Shown: positions 36,895 to 49,517, counted from the stretch's first letter. The stretch: DNA of 64,000 nt from Sodalis glossinidius str. 'morsitans' (GCF_000010085.1 NC_007712.1:3410001-3474000); one strand, 5' to 3'. The notes: generated by a model not told the origin, from the letters alone. Program-made: numbers and translations.

Positions 36895-36971
36895 GGATTA
36901 ATGTGCTCATTGACGAGAAGGAATGCGTGTTAACCCACTATTGTAACGGATCCGCGCCGCGGAAGGTAGTA

Positions 36972-36997
36972 GCCGTCGCCATCGGATTGGCGACGGC
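36972..36997 (-). terminator. Hairpin after recJ
   Basis: GCCGTCGCCA (36972-36981) and TGGCGACGGC (36988-36997) form a perfect 10-bp stem with a six-base loop, 13 bases past the recJ stop. No T-run follows, so it may only stabilise the transcript end. Confidence 0.45.
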
Positions 36998-37010
36998 GGG
37001 CGGCGGTGGG

Positions 37011-38741
37011 CTACAGCGGCCAAATATGCTGTATTAAAAGCTGCAGGGAGCGGTTACCGCGAAACTCGTTAACCTCCAGCCTGTAGGCCAACTCGACGGT
37101 ATGCACGCTATTATCCGGCCATAGGCGCGAGTCGATATTGAAAGCGATACCATCCAGCATGGGGCCTCCCGCCACGGGTTCGAGCAGCAGTTTCAGGTGT
37201 TTCTCTCCCACCAAACGCTGATTGAGCACGCGAAACCGCCCGTCAAACAGCGGATCCGGAAACCCCTGCCCCCAGGGACCGCCGTCACGCAGCAGCTCGG
37301 CGGTGGTCAACGACAACTCCTGGCCGGCCAGCTCGCCGTCCGACCAGATCACGCCTTCGAGCATCGCGGGATCGAGCCACTCATCCACCAATTCGGCGAA
37401 ACGCTGGCGAAAACGCTCGAACTGCGCATGCTCCAGCGTCAGGCCGGCCGCCATGGCGTGGCCGCCAAATTTCAGTATCATACCGGGATGCAAGGTGTCC
37501 AGCCGCTCAAGCAGATCGCGCATGTGCAAACCGGCTACCGACCGTCCTGATCCTTTCAGTACTCCCTCACCCGCTGGCGCAAAAGCAATAACCGGCCGGT
37601 GAAAACGCTCTTTAATCCGCGACGCCAGAATACCCACCACCCCCTGATGCCATTGCTCATGGTAGATAGCCAGCCCGAAGGGCATCGCCTGCTCGTCGCG
37701 CGCCATTGACTGGCACAGCGCCAGCGCTTCCGCTTCCATTCCATGTTCGATTTCACGCCGGGTTTGATTGAGGGCATCGAGCTCCGCCGCCAGCATGCGC
37801 GCCTGCGGCAGATCCTCGCTCAGCAGCAACGCGACTCCGACCGACATATCGTCCAACCGCCCGGCGGCGTTGAGGCGCGGTCCCAGCGCAAAACCCAGGT
37901 CGCTGGCGCACAGCCGGGTAATATCGCGGTTGGCCACCTCCGCCAGGGCGCGGATGCCGGGACGGCAACGGCCGGCGCGAATGCGGCTTAGCCCCTGATG
38001 CACTAGGATACGGTTATTGGCGTCCAGCGGCACCACGTCCGCCACAGTACCCAGCGCCACCAGGTCCAGCAGTTCAGCCAGTTTGGGGGCAGCTATGCCC
38101 CGCTGTGTAAACCAGCCGCTGTCGTTGAGCCGTGCGCGCAGCGCCAGCATCAGATAAAACGCCACTCCGACACCCGCCAGGGATTTCGAGGCGAAGGTGC
38201 AATCGCGTAAATTGGGATTAACGATGGCCTCAGCGGCCGGCAGGGTGTCGCCAGGGAGATGATGATCAGTGATGAGCACCGGGATGCCTTTCTCATGCGC
38301 CAGGGTGACGCCGGCATGGGAAGAGATACCATTATCCACGGTCAGGATAAGCTGCGCGCCGCGCGCCGCCGCCTGCTCCACCACCTCTGGGCTAAGGCCG
38401 TAGCCATCTTCAAAGCGATTCGGCACCAGGAAATCTATCGTCTGTGCGCCCATTTGCCGCAGCGCCAACACCGTAAGCGCGGTGCTGGTCGCGCCGTCCG
38501 CGTCGAAGTCGCCGACCACCATTATTCTGCGCTGATCCGCTAGGGCGCGGATCAGCAGATCCACCGCCTGCTCGATGCCGGTCAGGGTATGATAAGCCAG
38601 CAACCCGCGCACCCCCCGCTCCAGCTCACCGACCGCACAGACGCCACGTTGCACATACAATCGTTTCAGCAGCGGCGGGATATCCGCCTCAGCCAGAACA
38701 GCGCTATCGCTCAGCGGACGCCGACGCAATTCCGTTGTCAT
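37011..38741 (-). CDS. recJ: Single-stranded-DNA-specific exonuclease RecJ
   Basis: 5'-to-3' single-strand exonuclease of mismatch repair and RecF-pathway recombination. The start at ATG 38741 (MTTELRRRPLSDSAVL) gives 576 residues (E. coli 577). The frame is open further upstream into dsbC but without family similarity. DHH motifs are VVGDFDADGATSTA, NGISSH and VTDHHLPGD. ALGPRLNAAGRLDDMSVGV and the DHHA1 signature FGGHAMAAGLTLE follow. It starts 13 bases after dsbC and belongs to the xerD-dsbC-recJ set. Works downstream of MutH, also present here. Confidence 0.97.
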   Translation of the reverse strand: MTTELRRRPLSDSAVLAEADIPPLLKRLYVQRGVCAVGELERGVRGLLAYHTLTGIEQAVDLLIRALADQRRIMVVGDFDADGATSTALTVLALRQMGAQTIDFLVPNRFEDGYGLSPEVVEQAAARGAQLILTVDNGISSHAGVTLAHEKGIPVLITDHHLPGDTLPAAEAIVNPNLRDCTFASKSLAGVGVAFYLMLALRARLNDSGWFTQRGIAAPKLAELLDLVALGTVADVVPLDANNRILVHQGLSRIRAGRCRPGIRALAEVANRDITRLCASDLGFALGPRLNAAGRLDDMSVGVALLLSEDLPQARMLAAELDALNQTRREIEHGMEAEALALCQSMARDEQAMPFGLAIYHEQWHQGVVGILASRIKERFHRPVIAFAPAGEGVLKGSGRSVAGLHMRDLLERLDTLHPGMILKFGGHAMAAGLTLEHAQFERFRQRFAELVDEWLDPAMLEGVIWSDGELAGQELSLTTAELLRDGGPWGQGFPDPLFDGRFRVLNQRLVGEKHLKLLLEPVAGGPMLDGIAFNIDSRLWPDNSVHTVELAYRLEVNEFRGNRSLQLLIQHIWPL

Positions 38742-38754
38742 ATTCACTGCCGTG

Positions 38755-39471
38755 TTAACCGCCCGTTGCCTGACCCGATCCTTGCTGATCCAGGATAGCG
38801 GCCAGCTCTTTCGGGCTTTGATAGCCCGGGATGAGGGTACCGTTATCCAGCAACAACGCCGGCGTACCCTGGATGCCATATTGCACGCCAAGCGTATAGT
38901 GTTTGCTGATATCAATATCGCAGCTGGCAGCCGGAACGTTGCCGCCGTTCATCGCCCGGTTAAAGGCGTCTTTCGGATTGGCGCTGCACCACACCAACGC
39001 CATGTCTTTCTCCGTCTGGGAATTCAGCCCCTGACGCGGGAATGCCAGATAGCGGATAGTGATCCCCAGCGCGTTATACTCTTTGATTTGCTCGTGCAGC
39101 TTGTGGCAATAACCGCAGGTGGTGTCGGTGAACACCGTCACCACCTGCTTTTCCTGCGGCGCTTTGAAGATAATCATCTCCTTTTGCAGGGCGTTGAGGC
39201 GCTTGCTGAGGAGCTGATTGGTGACGTTGACGGGATGGTTGCTACCCACATCATACAGCGGCCCTTGAATGACATGGCGACCGTCGTCGGAGACATACAA
39301 TACACCGCTTTCGGTCAAGACGGTTTTCAGCCCGGCGACCGGCGACGGCTGAATGTCGGCGCTATGAATGCCGAGGCGCGACAGAGAATGCTTAATGGCC
39401 GCGTCTTCAGCGTGGACGAGCGGGGAAAGGGCCAGCGCTATAAAGGATAGCAGTACCAGGCTTTTGTTCAC
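38755..39471 (-). CDS. dsbC: Periplasmic disulfide isomerase DsbC
   Basis: Reshuffles wrong disulfides in periplasmic proteins and is kept reduced by DsbD. 238 residues with a signal peptide cleaved after SPLVHA (about 21). An N-terminal dimerisation domain is followed by a thioredoxin fold whose active site is TTCGYCHK (Cys119, Cys122). The structural second cysteine pair and the cis-Pro segment QGTPALLLDNG are kept. It is placed between xerD and recJ as in E. coli. Confidence 0.97.
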   Translation of the reverse strand: MNKSLVLLSFIALALSPLVHAEDAAIKHSLSRLGIHSADIQPSPVAGLKTVLTESGVLYVSDDGRHVIQGPLYDVGSNHPVNVTNQLLSKRLNALQKEMIIFKAPQEKQVVTVFTDTTCGYCHKLHEQIKEYNALGITIRYLAFPRQGLNSQTEKDMALVWCSANPKDAFNRAMNGGNVPAASCDIDISKHYTLGVQYGIQGTPALLLDNGTLIPGYQSPKELAAILDQQGSGQATGG

Positions 39472-39546
39472 ATTTTAATCCTTATTTAAACACCCGGGTC
39501 GGGGTCGGCGCATACATACGCCTTAAATTCGTTTCAACGCCACCGC

Positions 39547-40446
39547 TCAGGCGCGGGGATGATGCTGCTGATGGATAAGCTTCAATCGTTCAGTGGCGAC
39601 ATGGGTATAGATCTGCGTCGTCGAAAGATCACTGTGTCCCAGCAGCAGTTGCACCACACGTAAATCCGCCCCGTGATTCAGCAAATGGGTCGCAAAGGCA
39701 TGCCGCAAAACATGGGGGGAGAGCCGCTCGCTGTCAATGCCCGCCAGAATGGCATAATGTTTAATGCGATGCCAGAACGTCTGGCGGGTCATCTTGCGGC
39801 TGCGGTTACTGGGAAACAGAATGTCCAGGCTTTGGCCATGGGTCAGCGCAGGACGGCCATGTTCCAGATAATACTCAATCCAGTATACCGCCTCTTCCCC
39901 CAATGGCACCAGCCGCTCCTTATCCCCTTTACCAATCACCCGCACTACACCCTGCCGCAGGCTGACGTCCGACAGGGTCAATCCAACCAGCTCGGACACC
40001 CGCAAACCGGTGGCGTAGAGCACCTCCAGCATCGCCTTATCGCGTAGTTCGACGGGATCGGCGATAGCAGGCGCCGCCAGCAAATCACCCACCTGGGCCT
40101 CGCTGAGATCTTTAGGCAGACGCTGCGGTAATTTGGGCGCCGAGATGCCGGCGCTGGGATCGTTGCCGCGCCGTTTTTCCCGGTACAGATACTGAAAAAA
40201 ACGGCGCGTGGCGCTGAGCAGCCTGGCGGAACTGGTGGCCTTGTAGCCGTGATCGAGACGATCGGCCAGAAAGGCCTGCAAATCGGCCGAGCTCGCATTC
40301 AGACTGTCGCGCTGCTGGGACTGCAGCCAGGCCGAGAGCGCCTGCAGGTCAAGGCGATAGGAGGCCAGGGTGTTTTCCGCCAGGTTGCGTTCCAGCCACA
40401 GGGAATCAAGAAACTGCTCAATAATGACGTCATCCGGTCGTTCCAT
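39547..40446 (-). CDS. xerD: Tyrosine recombinase XerD
   Basis: With XerC, resolves chromosome dimers at dif under FtsK control. 299 residues (E. coli 298). The N-terminal SAM-like core-binding domain (about 5-90) is followed by the catalytic domain with Arg149 (ATGLRVSEL), Lys173 (GKGDKERLVPL), His245/Arg248 (HVLRHAFATHLL), His271 and Tyr280 (GHSDLSTTQIYTHV). All six catalytic residues are present. It is the first gene of xerD-dsbC-recJ and diverges from fldB. Confidence 0.97.
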   Translation of the reverse strand: MERPDDVIIEQFLDSLWLERNLAENTLASYRLDLQALSAWLQSQQRDSLNASSADLQAFLADRLDHGYKATSSARLLSATRRFFQYLYREKRRGNDPSAGISAPKLPQRLPKDLSEAQVGDLLAAPAIADPVELRDKAMLEVLYATGLRVSELVGLTLSDVSLRQGVVRVIGKGDKERLVPLGEEAVYWIEYYLEHGRPALTHGQSLDILFPSNRSRKMTRQTFWHRIKHYAILAGIDSERLSPHVLRHAFATHLLNHGADLRVVQLLLGHSDLSTTQIYTHVATERLKLIHQQHHPRA

Positions 40447-40547
40447 AACTGACTCCTGTACGGGGCGGCAGATGACATTATGCCTGACATACCGTCAAAT
40501 CTGGTACACTTGACGCCATTAGGTTGTTTGCAAGAGTAACATGAGAG

Positions 40548-41066
40548 ATGAAAGTCGGTTTATTTTATGGCTCCAGCACCTGCTACACCGAAATGGCCGC
40601 CGAGAAAATCCGCGATATTCTCGGGCCGGAGCTGGTCTGTCTGCATAACGTAAAAGATGTCCCGGCACAGCGCATGGAGGAGTACAGCATCCTCATCCTC
40701 GGCATCCCCACCTGGGACTTTGGCGAAATTCAGGAAGATTGGGAAGCCCTGTGGTCACAGCTCGGCACCCTTCAGCTGCACTGTAAGATCATCGCGCTCT
40801 ACGGGATGGGGGATCAGTTAGGCTACGGCGAGTGGTTTCTGGATGCACTGGGCTATCTCCATGATGTGCTTAAGCCGCAGGGCGCCAGATTTATCGGCTA
40901 CTGGCCTACCGATGGCTACGAATTCACCAGCCAGAAAGCCGTCACCCCCGCCGGCGACCATTTCGTCGGGCTGGCGCTCGACGAGGTAAATCAATATGAT
41001 TTGAGCGAGCAGCGGCTGCAACAGTGGTGCGAGCAGATCCTGGGGGAAATGGCGGCGTTGCTGTAA
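40548..41066 (+). CDS. fldB: Flavodoxin 2
   Basis: FMN-binding electron carrier, SoxRS-linked in E. coli. 172 residues (E. coli 173). The phosphate-binding loop YGSSTCYTEMAAE (about 8-20), the FMN loop PTWDFGEIQEDW (about 56-67) and ALYGMGDQLGYGEWFLDALG are characteristic. A GAGATG start context after AACATGAG. It diverges from xerD and converges with cptA. Confidence 0.95.
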   Translation: MKVGLFYGSSTCYTEMAAEKIRDILGPELVCLHNVKDVPAQRMEEYSILILGIPTWDFGEIQEDWEALWSQLGTLQLHCKIIALYGMGDQLGYGEWFLDALGYLHDVLKPQGARFIGYWPTDGYEFTSQKAVTPAGDHFVGLALDEVNQYDLSEQRLQQWCEQILGEMAALL

Positions 41067-41106
41067 TCCGGCGTAGGCCTGAATTCCGCCGCGGGCACCC
41101 GTTACG

Positions 41107-41514
41107 CTAGGACCCGGCCTGGCGCGCCAGCAGCTGGCGCAGGTGGCGAAATTCCCGGCCGTCCATGCTGTCCGCCGCCAACCATAACCGCCGGCGCCGT
41201 TTGCCGCCCACTTTGCGCAGGCTGAGCACCGCACCGCCCTTGAGCATACAGGCTTTGCGGGTGAAGATCCACTCCTCACGATGCCATTGAATACTGTTGT
41301 CGCTCATTAACACTAGCTCGCCGCGGCACGACATGATGTTGCGCTGGCTGCGGATGCATTCAAACACCACCACCAGTACCAGCGTCAACCACACCAGTCC
41401 GTAATTTTCCGGCCAGGGCGAGAGTAAAATCAGCATAATCAGGATCCCGTAAAACGCCAGCGAGCAAAGCTGAGTGCGCCAGGAGACCCGGATATCACAT
41501 CGCCAAAGGGCCAC
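41107..41514 (-). CDS. cptA: CptA/YgfX membrane protein, partner of SdhE
   Basis: 135 residues, same as E. coli YgfX. Two adjacent membrane segments (about 15-50: CSLAFYGILIMLILLSPWP and LVWLTLVLVVVFECI) are followed by a cytosolic domain with the conserved C-terminus LWLAADSMDGREFRHLRQLL. YgfX was described as a toxin-like partner of SdhE, affecting cytoskeletal proteins, and in Serratia as a factor needed for normal pigment and flavoprotein function. The 5' end overlaps sdhE by 20 bases, so translation is coupled. Confidence 0.9.
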   Translation of the reverse strand: MALWRCDIRVSWRTQLCSLAFYGILIMLILLSPWPENYGLVWLTLVLVVVFECIRSQRNIMSCRGELVLMSDNSIQWHREEWIFTRKACMLKGGAVLSLRKVGGKRRRRLWLAADSMDGREFRHLRQLLARQAGS

Positions 41515-41761
41515 GGGCTTTGTTTCGCGTCTGAATCATGGTAATAATCTGCCGCAGCTCGCCGTCGTCCGGCTGGCCGTGGTTCATCAGCCAATAGAAC
41601 AAATCGGGATCGTCGCACTCCAGCAGCCGGACAAAGCGTTGTTTGTCCTGGTCATCCAGGGCGTCAAAATCGTGTTCAAAGAACGGCATAATGGCGATAT
41701 CCAGCTCGCGCATGCCACGGCGGCAGGCCCAGTGGATCCGCGCTTTGTTGGTGATATCCAT
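41495..41761 (-). CDS. sdhE: FAD assembly factor SdhE
   Basis: 88-residue chaperone that promotes covalent FAD attachment to succinate dehydrogenase and fumarate reductase flavoproteins. The RGxxE motif is visible in RRGMRELDIAIMPFFEHDF (about 15-33). The helical remainder matches E. coli YgfY (RLLECDDPDLFYWLMNHGQPDD). It is first in the sdhE-cptA pair and diverges from ygfZ, a neighbour in most enterobacteria. Confidence 0.95.
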   Translation of the reverse strand: MDITNKARIHWACRRGMRELDIAIMPFFEHDFDALDDQDKQRFVRLLECDDPDLFYWLMNHGQPDDGELRQIITMIQTRNKARGPLAM

Positions 41762-41972
41762 CTAAAATTTTCCCCTTATAACCGCTACGCTCGCGACTAG
41801 TTTACCCCGTTTTACCCGGGGGCATGAGACAAAACGACACATTTCGCTACATTCTGCGCTATTTATTCCATACCGGGCACGTATCGCTAAAATCCGCAGG
41901 CAAGATCCGCTTGCAAACCCCCCGCGGTCTTTTACCATTAGGCTATTGTCAGACTACTGATAGGACTGTCCC

Positions 41973-42959
41973 ATGTCATCTAAAGTTCCTTTTCCTCCGC
42001 GTTTGCCGTTGCCCTCCAGCCATCTGCCGCTGACGCTCATTTCTCTGGAGGATTGGGCATTGGTCACGCTTAACGGCGCGGACACCGTAAAATACCTACA
42101 GGGGCAGTTGACCTGCGATGTTGCCTCGCTGGACGCCGATCGCTTCAGTTTCGCCGCCCATTGCGATGCCAAAGGCAAAATGTTCAGCCATCTGTGCGTG
42201 TTTCATCACCACGACGGGATGGCGTTTATCGAACGACGCAGCGTGCGCGACAGCCAGCTCGCCGAACTGAAAAAATACGCCGTGTTTTCCAAAACGACCA
42301 TCACCGCCGACGATGACGCGGTTTTGCTGGGCGTGGCGGGTTTCCAGGCGCAGGCGGCGCTGGGCGGACTCTTTACCAGCGTGCCTAATGCGGCTCACCC
42401 GGTGGCGCACCATCAGGACACAACGTTGCTGTATTTCAGTCTGCCGGCGCCGCGCTTTTTGTTGATAACGACGCCGGCCGTGCGCGACGCCTTGCAGCAC
42501 AAGCTGGAAGGCCAGGCCCAGCTCAACGACAGCCAGCAATGGCTAGCGCTGGATATCGAGGCGGGCTATCCGGTTATCGACAGCGCCAACGGCACGCAGT
42601 TTATCCCGCAGGCAGCCAATGTGCAGGCGCTGGACGGCATCAGCTTTAACAAAGGCTGTTATGCGGGCCAGGAAATGGTGGCGCGCGCCAAGTATCGCGG
42701 CGCTAACAAACGCGCCCTGTACTGGCTGGCGGGCAAAGCCAGCCATCCTCCCGCCGCCGGCGACGATTTGGAACTCAAGATGGGCGACAATTGGCGGCGG
42801 ACCGGTACGGTGCTGGCGGCCTGTCAGTTGGAGGACGGCAGCGTCTGGGTGCAGGCGGTGTTGAATAACGACCTGGCGTCCGACAGCCTGCTGCACGTGC
42901 GCGACGACAGCGCCGGCGCGTTGTCCGTGCAGCCGCTACCGTACGCTATAGGCGAGTAA
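41973..42959 (+). CDS. ygfZ: tRNA-modifying, folate-binding protein YgfZ
   Basis: Folate-dependent protein that supports some Fe-S enzymes such as MiaB. 328 residues (E. coli 326). Folds like GcvT. The signature KGCYAGQE, with the key cysteine near residue 229 (NKGCYAGQEMVAR), is intact. The N-terminal LISLEDWALVTLNGADTVKYLQGQLTCDV is also well kept. Divergent from sdhE and convergent with yqfA. Confidence 0.95.
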   Translation: MSSKVPFPPRLPLPSSHLPLTLISLEDWALVTLNGADTVKYLQGQLTCDVASLDADRFSFAAHCDAKGKMFSHLCVFHHHDGMAFIERRSVRDSQLAELKKYAVFSKTTITADDDAVLLGVAGFQAQAALGGLFTSVPNAAHPVAHHQDTTLLYFSLPAPRFLLITTPAVRDALQHKLEGQAQLNDSQQWLALDIEAGYPVIDSANGTQFIPQAANVQALDGISFNKGCYAGQEMVARAKYRGANKRALYWLAGKASHPPAAGDDLELKMGDNWRRTGTVLAACQLEDGSVWVQAVLNNDLASDSLLHVRDDSAGALSVQPLPYAIGE

Positions 42960-43104
42960 GCGACGCGCGCCAGTGTCAACGGGACAGAGCCAATAGACCC
43001 TCCCGGCCGCCGCAGGCTGTCGCTTGAAAACCGCGTTCGGGGATTCTAGGCGCGGCATCGGACCCGCTTTCCGTCCATGGGACATAACGACAAACCACCG
43101 CGGT

Positions 43105-43755
43105 TCAAGTGACAAACAGATAAATCGCCAGAAAGTGGCAAACGGTTCCCCCCAATACGAAGCCATGCCATATCGCATGGTTGAACGGTATTCGTTCCCA
43201 AACGTAGAAAATCACCCCCAGCGAGTAAATCACGCCACCGGCGGCCAGCAGCGCGACGCCGCCGGCGGGCAACCGTTGTACCAGTTGATAAATGACCACC
43301 AGCGACAGCCAACCCATAGTCAGATAGGTAATAATGGAGATGGCGCGAAAGCGATGCGCAAACACCAGTTTGAACATAATGCCGACCGCCGCCATCAGCC
43401 AGATGACCACCATCAGCCATTTGGCCAGCGGCGAGGCCAGACATATCAGCAAAAACGGCGTATAGGTACCGGCGATTAACAGATAAATCGCGCAATGGTC
43501 CACCTTCTTCAGCCAGCGTTTGGCCAGCGGATGGGGAATGGCATGATACAACGTCGACGCCAGATAGAGCAGAATCATACTACCGCCATAAAGACTGTAG
43601 CTGGTCAGCGCGGGAGCGTTAGCGCCCGCCTCCCCTGACTGATTAAGCATCAGCACCAGGCCGACAATACCAAAGATCACCCCCACGCCGTGGCTGACGC
43701 TATTGGCTATCTCTTCCGCCAGAGAGTAGTTTTTGGCTAATGGTTTGTTTCCCAT
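43105..43755 (-). CDS. yqfA: HlyIII/PAQR-family membrane protein YqfA
   Basis: 216 residues with seven hydrophobic segments. Family motifs are NSVSHGVG near the start, STLYHAIPH after the second segment, DHCAIYLLIAGTYTPF, and the C-terminal FNHAIWHGFVLGGTVCHFLAI, which carry the conserved histidines and aspartate of the hemolysin III/PAQR fold. The role in bacteria is unclear. Intact and in the E. coli position. Confidence 0.93.
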   Translation of the reverse strand: MGNKPLAKNYSLAEEIANSVSHGVGVIFGIVGLVLMLNQSGEAGANAPALTSYSLYGGSMILLYLASTLYHAIPHPLAKRWLKKVDHCAIYLLIAGTYTPFLLICLASPLAKWLMVVIWLMAAVGIMFKLVFAHRFRAISIITYLTMGWLSLVVIYQLVQRLPAGGVALLAAGGVIYSLGVIFYVWERIPFNHAIWHGFVLGGTVCHFLAIYLFVT

Positions 43756-43965
43756 AAATTTTCTGACCTCTGCTTAAAGATATCTTCGTCCGTGGGCATG
43801 CAGTGTATAGGGTAATCTAGAGGCAATTGAGTGTACATGTGTACTCTGAAAATAAACGGTGAAGAATTGTAAAGCCGCGCCGTCCAAGGCGAAGCTATAC
43901 CAGTCGAGTTCGTGCGCGAATTGGCCTACACTAGGCCGTTCAATTAGATTATGCAGGGGAACCTG

Positions 43966-44574
43966 ATGGCTGTAACCTCTTCCGCGCTGGCATTCGGTGA
44001 ACTAACCGATGTCGTCGCTTTTCTCATCGAAATCGATAAGCTTAAAAACATACAACGCCGCACCAAAGTGCTCAATACCCAGCGGCAGGAAAACACCGCG
44101 GAGCACAGCTGGCACTTTGCGGTCGCGGCAATGACGCTTACTCCCTATGCCGATGACGGGGTGGATATGACCCGCGTGACGCAAATGGCGTTAATCCACG
44201 ATATCGTCGAGATCGACGCCGGTGACGTACTGGTCTACGATCTCGCGGGGCGCGAGGCGGTGCATGCGTTGGAGGCAAAAGCGGCTCAGCGGCTGTTTGG
44301 GCTGCTGCCCGCACCGCAGCGGCGCCAATTTCATGAATTGTGGTTGGAATACGAGGCGCGAGAAACCCCCAGCGCCCGTTTCGCCCTGATGATCGACCGA
44401 CTGATGCCGGTACTGATGAATCTGCATAACCAGGGACAAAGCTGGGTGGAGAACGGCATCACTCTCGATCAGGTGCTGACGCGCAACGCCTTTATTGCCG
44501 AGGTGTATCCAGCGCTGTGGACGCACCTCAGCCAACATTTGCAGCAGGCACAGCAAAGGGGCTGGCTAAAGTAG
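43966..44574 (+). CDS. HD-domain phosphohydrolase
   Basis: 202 residues from ATG 43966, which has AGGGGAA at the right distance. An earlier ATG at 43951 overlaps that ribosome site and is less likely. The HD metal site is formed by His47 (NTAEHSWHFA), His78-Asp79 (MALIHDIVEIDAGD) and a later Asp (ALMIDRLMPVLMNLHNQG). It resembles YfbR/HDDC2-type 5'-deoxynucleotidases. It occupies the place where E. coli has yqfB-bglA. The exact substrate is uncertain. Confidence 0.82.
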   Translation: MAVTSSALAFGELTDVVAFLIEIDKLKNIQRRTKVLNTQRQENTAEHSWHFAVAAMTLTPYADDGVDMTRVTQMALIHDIVEIDAGDVLVYDLAGREAVHALEAKAAQRLFGLLPAPQRRQFHELWLEYEARETPSARFALMIDRLMPVLMNLHNQGQSWVENGITLDQVLTRNAFIAEVYPALWTHLSQHLQQAQQRGWLK

Positions 44575-44781
44575 CGGCCGGGCCGGCCCGGCGAGGGAGC
44601 ACCGTTAACGGTTGGCTGGTGTCATGGCGTCGGCGCCATCGGCGGTCATCACCCATTGCCAGCGCCTGAACCGCACGCAACCGCTGTTGGCAAATACCAC
44701 GCTGCCGGCGCCCGAGCGGTGGTTACCACCCTTAATGCCGGCCGTCCTGGGCGTGAGAACGCTACGCGGCCATGACGCTTA

Positions 44782-47643
<2,862 letters not shown>

Positions 47644-47727
47644 GGACAGCAATTCCTACATCGGGCATGGGACCGGAAAAGGGTAAGCGCAAGGTGCGCC
47701 CCGGCGGTCGCGGCCGGGGCGTCGGCG

Positions 47728-48123
47728 TTATTCGTCTTCTTCGTCAATAGCGGCCTGATAAGCGGCGGCATCGAGCAATTCGTTCACTTCGCTGTCGTCG
47801 GTCGCCTTGATTTTAAACAGCCAGCCATCGGTGTAAGGCGCGCTGTTGACCAACTCCGGCGACGCTTCCAAATCATCGTTCACCGCCACGATTTCGCCGC
47901 TGATAGGCGCATAAATATCCGATGCGGCTTTCACCGATTCCGCCACCGCGCAATCTTCGCCGGCGGAAAACGTGGCGCCAACCTCGGGCAGGTCCATAAA
48001 CACCATATCGCCCAACAGTTCCTGGGCATGCTCAGTGATCCCGACACAGTAAACACCATCGCCTTCATTAAGCACCCACTCATGGGATGCCGTATATTTT
48101 AATTCTGTCGGCACATTGCTCAT
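47728..48123 (-). CDS. gcvH: Glycine cleavage system H protein
   Basis: Lipoyl carrier shuttling the aminomethyl group between P, T and L proteins. The start at ATG 48123 (MSNVPTELKYTASHEW) gives 131 residues. The lipoylated lysine is Lys65 in CAVAESVKAASDIYAPISGE. A slightly longer acidic tail (AIDEEDE) than E. coli is the only difference noted. Sits between gcvT (26 bases) and gcvP (84 bases). Confidence 0.97.
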   Translation of the reverse strand: MSNVPTELKYTASHEWVLNEGDGVYCVGITEHAQELLGDMVFMDLPEVGATFSAGEDCAVAESVKAASDIYAPISGEIVAVNDDLEASPELVNSAPYTDGWLFKIKATDDSEVNELLDAAAYQAAIDEEDE

Positions 48124-48149
48124 CGCCATCCTCACTCTGACAAAGTTAG

Positions 48150-49250
48150 TTATTGCGCAACCGCTTTACCGGCGCGCACAAAACCGGGTTTGGTGACCTT
48201 AACCGGCATTTCGCGGTTACGGATCAAAACTATCGCCTGCTGGCCGATACCGGCCGGCACCCGCGCCAGTGCAATGCTGACGCCCAGCGTCGGCGAAAAC
48301 GAGCCGCTGGTGATGATCCCTTGCTGCATGTTACCGGCAGCGTCGGTGAAATGGACTGGCAGGCCGTTGCGCAATACGCCTTTTTCAGTCATCACCAACC
48401 CGACCAATTGCTCGCCGTCGCCGGCGGCGCGCTGGGCCTCCAGCGCCTCGCGTCCGATGAAATCGCGCCCCTCCGGCCGCCAAGTGATGGTCCAGCCCAT
48501 ATTGGCCGCGAGCGGAGAGATCCCCTCATCCATTTCCTGACCGTAAAGGTTCATCCCCGCTTCCAGGCGCAGGGTGTCGCGCGCGCCGAGGCCGCAGGGC
48601 TTCACGCCGGCCGCCAGCAGTTGCCGCCAGAAATCGGCGGCCTGGGTTGCCGGTAACGCAATCTCGTAGCCAGCCTCGCCAGTATAGCCGGTGGTGGCAA
48701 TAAACAACTCGTTGGCCTGAACGCCAAAAAACGGTTTCATTCCGCTTACCGCCTGCCGCTGTTGCGAGCTGAATAGCGTCTGCGTCTTGCTTTGCGCCTG
48801 CGGCCCCTGCACCGCTATCAGCGCCAGATCGTCGCGCACGGTCACCGTTACCTGATACGGCTCGGCGTGGCGGGTGATCCACTCAACGTCTTTATCACGT
48901 GTCTCAGAGTTGACAACCAGGCGGAATTCAATTTCGGAAAGGAAATAGACGATAAGGTCGTCTATCACGCCACCGGACGCATTAAGCATCCCGGTGTAAA
49001 GCGCTTTGCCGGGCACCGTCAGCTTGGCAACATCGTTGGCCAGCAGATGGCGAAGAAAATCGCGGGTGCGCGGTCCGGCTAAATCGACAATGGTCATGTG
49101 CGACACGTCAAACATGCCGACATCGCGCCGCACCTGATGATGTTCATCCAGTTGGGAACCATAGTGAAGCGGCATCATCCAGCCGTGGAAATCCACCATT
49201 TTGGCGCCGCTCGCGTGGTGCTCTTCATACAGCGGGGTCTGCTGAGCCAT
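48150..49250 (-). CDS. gcvT: Aminomethyltransferase, glycine cleavage T-protein
   Basis: Transfers the methylene group from H protein to tetrahydrofolate, releasing ammonia. The start at ATG 49250 (MAQQTPLYEEHHASGAKMVDFHGW) gives 366 residues (E. coli 364). Conserved segments are FDVSHMTIVDLAGPRTRDFLRHLLANDVAKL, ALYTGMLNASGGVIDDLIVY with the catalytic Asp, and TGYTGEAGYEI. First gene of gcvTHP. The roughly 270-bp leader upstream is where GcvA, Lrp and PurR act in E. coli; I could not delimit sites. SerA and the gcv genes in this window together feed serine-glycine-one-carbon flux. Confidence 0.97.
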   Translation of the reverse strand: MAQQTPLYEEHHASGAKMVDFHGWMMPLHYGSQLDEHHQVRRDVGMFDVSHMTIVDLAGPRTRDFLRHLLANDVAKLTVPGKALYTGMLNASGGVIDDLIVYFLSEIEFRLVVNSETRDKDVEWITRHAEPYQVTVTVRDDLALIAVQGPQAQSKTQTLFSSQQRQAVSGMKPFFGVQANELFIATTGYTGEAGYEIALPATQAADFWRQLLAAGVKPCGLGARDTLRLEAGMNLYGQEMDEGISPLAANMGWTITWRPEGRDFIGREALEAQRAAGDGEQLVGLVMTEKGVLRNGLPVHFTDAAGNMQQGIITSGSFSPTLGVSIALARVPAGIGQQAIVLIRNREMPVKVTKPGFVRAGKAVAQ

Positions 49251-49517
49251 CTTTTCTCTCTTTCTCAATGGGAAGACAGATAATTACCGAAGCGCGCAAA
49301 CCCCTTGCCCGAGCGGGTAATGAGGGCGGACGCAAACGATACCTTCTGGGCAGAAGTTATCACCGAACGGCGGTGGAAACCATAACTTAAATTATCGGCC
49401 TGCCGGAAAGCCACGTGAAAATTAAGGAAAGCAGAACTCTATTTTATGCTACCTATAGACGGATTACGGCGCACAATACAGGCACCGAGGTAGATAAATG
49501 GGAAGTTTAATAACAAA

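Noticed and set aside
43966..44574. Assignment of the HD hydrolase to the named gene yfbR
   Set aside because: Only the HD-domain layout is shared. Location and N-terminus differ, so no gene symbol is given.
49270..49500. Glycine riboswitch upstream of gcvT
   Set aside because: No paired aptamer cores are recognisable, and enterobacterial gcvTHP is controlled by GcvA rather than a riboswitch.
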